Positions 7,395 through 8,592 of a stretch of DNA of 8,592 bases are shown piece after piece; position 1 is the first letter of the stretch, and the number at the start of each line of letters is the position of its first letter. The notes under the pieces were generated by a model. It was given only the letters and a program-made list of their open reading frames with translations, made no database searches and was not told the DNA's origin. Made by a program: the position numbers and the translations under genes. Origin of the DNA: Phycisphaerae bacterium (GTDB lineage Bacteria > Planctomycetota > Phycisphaerae > Sedimentisphaerales > Anaerobacaceae); assembly GCA_030602845.1 (NCBI GenBank), contig JAUVYZ010000072.1, forward strand, positions 1 through 8,592. Reading direction: 5' to 3'.

Positions 7395-7538
7395 TTTTCA
7401 CCAAGTGTCCAATTGGGTTTATTTTCATAAGCCACTGTTATTAAAGAGGTTACGTTCACTTGACTTTTTTGGAAATTGGCTTTGTTTGTTAAAAAAGGGC
7501 TGATTTGTAAAGAATCCTTTACAGTTGTAGAGGGCCGA
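7395..7538. other. Non-coding segment between repeat arrays
   Basis: AT-rich sequence with two dispersed ATTGGSTTT-like copies (7411-7420 and 7474-7484). It is open on the minus strand (7136-7594), giving text such as VAYENKPNWTLGENKPN. I recall similar text in spurious planctomycete ORFs, which suggests a dispersed repeat family rather than a gene. No ribosome binding site or recognisable domain was seen. The 11-mer CAATTGGGTTT (7410-7420) is identical to 8044-8054 in the promoter of the last gene. Confidence 0.45.
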
Positions 7539-7573
7539 GGACAGAAGACAGAGGACAGAAGACAGAAGACAGT
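7539..7573. repeat. Heptamer array 2, unit RGACAGA, five copies
   Basis: GGACAGA, AGACAGA, GGACAGA, AGACAGA, AGACAGT in direct succession. The array runs without a break, and in the same 7-bp register, through TGTCAGT (7574-7580) into the next array. Confidence 0.85.
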
Positions 7574-7580
7574 TGTCAGT

Positions 7581-7608
7581 AGTTCGTTGTTCATTGTTCT
7601 TAGTTCGT
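7581..7608. repeat. Heptamer array 3, unit WGTTCNT, four copies
   Basis: AGTTCGT, TGTTCAT, TGTTCTT, AGTTCGT, followed by a partial AGTTAAA (7609-7615). Together with array 2 this makes 77 bp (7539-7615) of sequence in one continuous 7-bp register. Confidence 0.8.
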
Positions 7609-7610
7609 AG

Positions 7611-7648
7611 TTAAATGGGTAATTTATTCATTGGTTAAATGGGTAATT
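7611..7648. repeat. 14-bp direct repeat TTAAATGGGTAATT
   Basis: Identical copies at 7611-7624 and 7635-7648, with 10 bp between them (24-bp period). The repeat lies between heptamer arrays 3 and 4. Role unknown. Confidence 0.8.
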
Positions 7649-7660
7649 GGCGACGTGAAT

Positions 7661-7681
7661 TTCAAATTTCAAATCTCAAAT
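7661..7681. repeat. Heptamer array 4, unit YTCAAAT, three copies
   Basis: TTCAAAT, TTCAAAT, CTCAAAT. It is short and low in complexity, so it would not stand out alone. It is listed because it is one of five heptamer blocks within about 510 bp. Confidence 0.6.
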
Positions 7682-7734
7682 TGTACTGTCTCTCTACTAT
7701 TGGGCGAACATGCACGTTTGAGTCGAAAATAGTG

Positions 7735-7769
7735 GTCGATTCTCGATTTCTGATTCTCGTAACTCGATG
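7735..7769. repeat. Heptamer array 5, degenerate CTCGATT unit, five copies
   Basis: GTCGATT, CTCGATT, TCTGATT, CTCGTAA, CTCGATG in one 7-bp register. It is more diverged than arrays 1-3 but keeps its phase over 35 bp. Confidence 0.6.
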
Positions 7770-8030
7770 TGAGAAAAGGAGATAAAAATTTTTTAGATTT
7801 TTCGATTTTAAGTTCCAGCTACCCGCACTTTTGATTGATTTTTAACCGCAGATTAACACCCCAATACTATAGTGAGATAACGCTTCGCTATCTCACGGGG
7901 CAAGCAGATTGCGCGGGACAATTGGACACGGATTAACACAGATTAACACTGATAGTTCAATAGTAATTGACCACGGATTTGGGTTGATGGGTGGGAATAA
8001 AGGGTAAAAAAAATTGTAAAATTTGGAAAA
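7770..8030. other. Non-coding segment with ACACNGATTA repeats and a hairpin
   Basis: No credible ORF. Three 10-mers, ACACGGATTA, ACACAGATTA and ACACTGATAG, stand in tandem at 7926-7955. A related copy, CGCAGATTAACACC, is at 7847-7860, and a half copy, CCACGGATT, at 7971-7979. From memory, CACGGATTAACACAGATTAACAC-like sequence is dispersed in many bacterial intergenic regions, planctomycetes included. The first half (7770-7845) is AT-rich, with poly-T runs and nothing recognised. Confidence 0.6.
7872..7896. repeat. Hairpin (inverted repeat GTGAGATA/TATCTCAC)
   Basis: An eight-bp perfect stem (7872-7879 with 7889-7896), an A-C mismatch, two more CG pairs and a CTT loop. No T-run follows on either strand, so an intrinsic terminator is unlikely. 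It sits between the two ACACNGATTA copies and may belong to that dispersed element. Confidence 0.75.
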
Positions 8031-8034
8031 AAGC

Positions 8035-8064
8035 TTGCAAAATCAATTGGGTTTGTGTTAGAAT
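8035..8064 (+). promoter_or_regulatory. Strong sigma-70 promoter for the last gene
   Basis: TTGCAA (8035-8040, five of six to TTGACA) and TAGAAT (8059-8064, five of six to TATAAT) stand 18 bp apart, with A-tracts upstream at 8006-8032 that could serve as an UP element. The start is expected near 8071, giving a leader of about 200 nt. The spacer contains the exact repeat unit ATTGGGTTTG (8046-8055). Confidence 0.7.
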
Positions 8065-8070
8065 GGTATC

Positions 8071-8271
8071 AGTAAAGGCAGGCTAAAAAATTATCATAAT
8101 ATTCTTGTTCGTTATCATAATTCGTACCCATTTCATACCCCACCTGCCTTCGAAAGTTATAGGCTTGCTTTAGCCGGCTCAAAACAGACTCAACTTGCAG
8201 AAATCGGGTATAGGTGCGTTGCCTGTGCCGTCATAATATAATTTATCATATATTTTCGAAAGGAACGAGAG
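8071..8271 (+). promoter_or_regulatory. Long 5' leader with a closing stem and TTATCATAAT direct repeats
   Basis: AAGGCAGG (8075-8082) pairs perfectly with CCTGCCTT (8143-8150), right at the predicted transcript start, closing a 60-nt AU-rich loop. Inside the loop TTATCATAAT occurs twice, at 8091-8100 and 8112-8121, 21 bp apart. Partial copies TCATAAT (8231-8237) and TTATCATA (8243-8250) lie just before the ribosome binding site AAAGGA (8259-8264). A weaker GGCT/AGCC hairpin is at 8162-8175. No known riboswitch consensus was recognised; a cyclic-di-GMP aptamer was considered and rejected. Confidence 0.5.
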
Positions 8272-8592
8272 ATGAAGAAGCAAGTCATTTTTGCAACTGT
8301 TACCTTACTGATGGCGTGTTTAACGGCAGCTGTGTTTGCTCAGGAACAGTTGTGTATAACCTTTGATCCGCCTTTGGTGCCGGGGGGAGTCAAAGCGATT
8401 GATGATTGGGTTGAGCAAGGCGTACGTTTCACCGGCCCTCAGGGATTTTCACAATATGATTCTGGAAGGGAGATGTGCCCTGACAACGGCACCGCATATC
8501 TCCATTTTGCCAGTGGCCCCCGACAAACATTAGTTTTTCGCTTTTTGAATCCAGCGCCGTTTAAACTAATTAGCGTTGGGCTTGCAGAGTAC
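8272..8592 (+). CDS. Exported protein of unknown function, N-terminal part (cut by window end)
   Basis: The frame stays open for 107 codons to the last base and continues beyond. AGGA (8261-8264) is seven bases before the ATG. Residues 1-23 form a classic signal peptide (MKKQ, then a hydrophobic stretch, cleavage after AVFA). The mature part opens with ITFDPPLVPGGV, then EQGVRFTGPQGF, PDNGTAYLHF and a strand ending ISVGLAEY. This pattern (TFD, GVxF, NGTAYL, LAEY) resembles the N-terminal beta-sandwich of extracellular proteins that often carry a C-terminal PEP-CTERM sorting signal. The C-terminus is outside the window, so that cannot be tested. Function is unknown; an envelope or extracellular location is well supported. 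Confidence 0.85.
   Translation, partial: MKKQVIFATVTLLMACLTAAVFAQEQLCITFDPPLVPGGVKAIDDWVEQGVRFTGPQGFSQYDSGREMCPDNGTAYLHFASGPRQTLVFRFLNPAPFKLISVGLAEY

Noticed and set aside
7136..7594. A 152-residue minus-strand protein covering the repeat region
   Set aside because: It consists of translated short repeats, overlaps the start and promoter of prmC, and has no ribosome binding site or domain. Annotated as repeats instead.
7872..7896. Intrinsic terminator
   Set aside because: The stem has no T-run on either strand and no gene ends near it.
8071..8271. Cyclic-di-GMP (GEMM) riboswitch in the last leader
   Set aside because: The conserved GGACGCAAAGCC-like core and the receptor segment could not be found.

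Overview
The window looks like chromosomal DNA from a planctomycete, probably of the Phycisphaerae/Sedimentisphaerales type. This is an inference from protein style, not a phylogenetic result. The signs are a very large secreted protein built from LamG and other beta-sandwich modules with dockerin-like tails, housekeeping genes with planctomycete-like sequence, and an intergenic region full of short degenerate repeats whose spurious translations (KPIQSQ-like, RNTRYEI-like) I associate with that group.

Layout. (1) 80-4477 (+): a 1465-residue exported multi-module protein with four LamG domains, followed by a textbook intrinsic terminator at 4528-4566. (2) 4567-4772: a non-coding leader with hairpins, leading to (3) a group 2/3 sigma-70 family factor, 4773-5594 (+), whose best start codon is an unusual ATA. 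(4) apt, adenine phosphoribosyltransferase, 5731-6258 (+). (5) prmC, release-factor glutamine methyltransferase, 6288-7166 (-), convergent with apt and apparently transcribed as a leaderless mRNA. (6) 7167-8271: about 1.1 kb without a credible gene. It holds a helically phased 10/11-bp repeat array, five separate heptamer arrays of different sequence, copies of an ACACNGATTA repeat, a hairpin, and finally a strong promoter with a 200-nt leader carrying a 10-bp direct repeat. (7) 8272-8592 (+): the first 107 codons of another exported protein, cut by the window edge.

The genes do not form one pathway. The sigma factor, apt and prmC are core information and nucleotide-metabolism genes; the two flanking genes encode exported proteins, probably for the cell surface or polysaccharide contact. 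No phage, transposase, CRISPR, rRNA or tRNA gene was seen. The most distinctive material is the repeat-rich intergenic segment, whose 10-bp unit ATTGGGTTTG recurs inside the spacer of the promoter of the last gene. Next come the ATA-initiated sigma factor and the nested domain architecture of the LamG protein.
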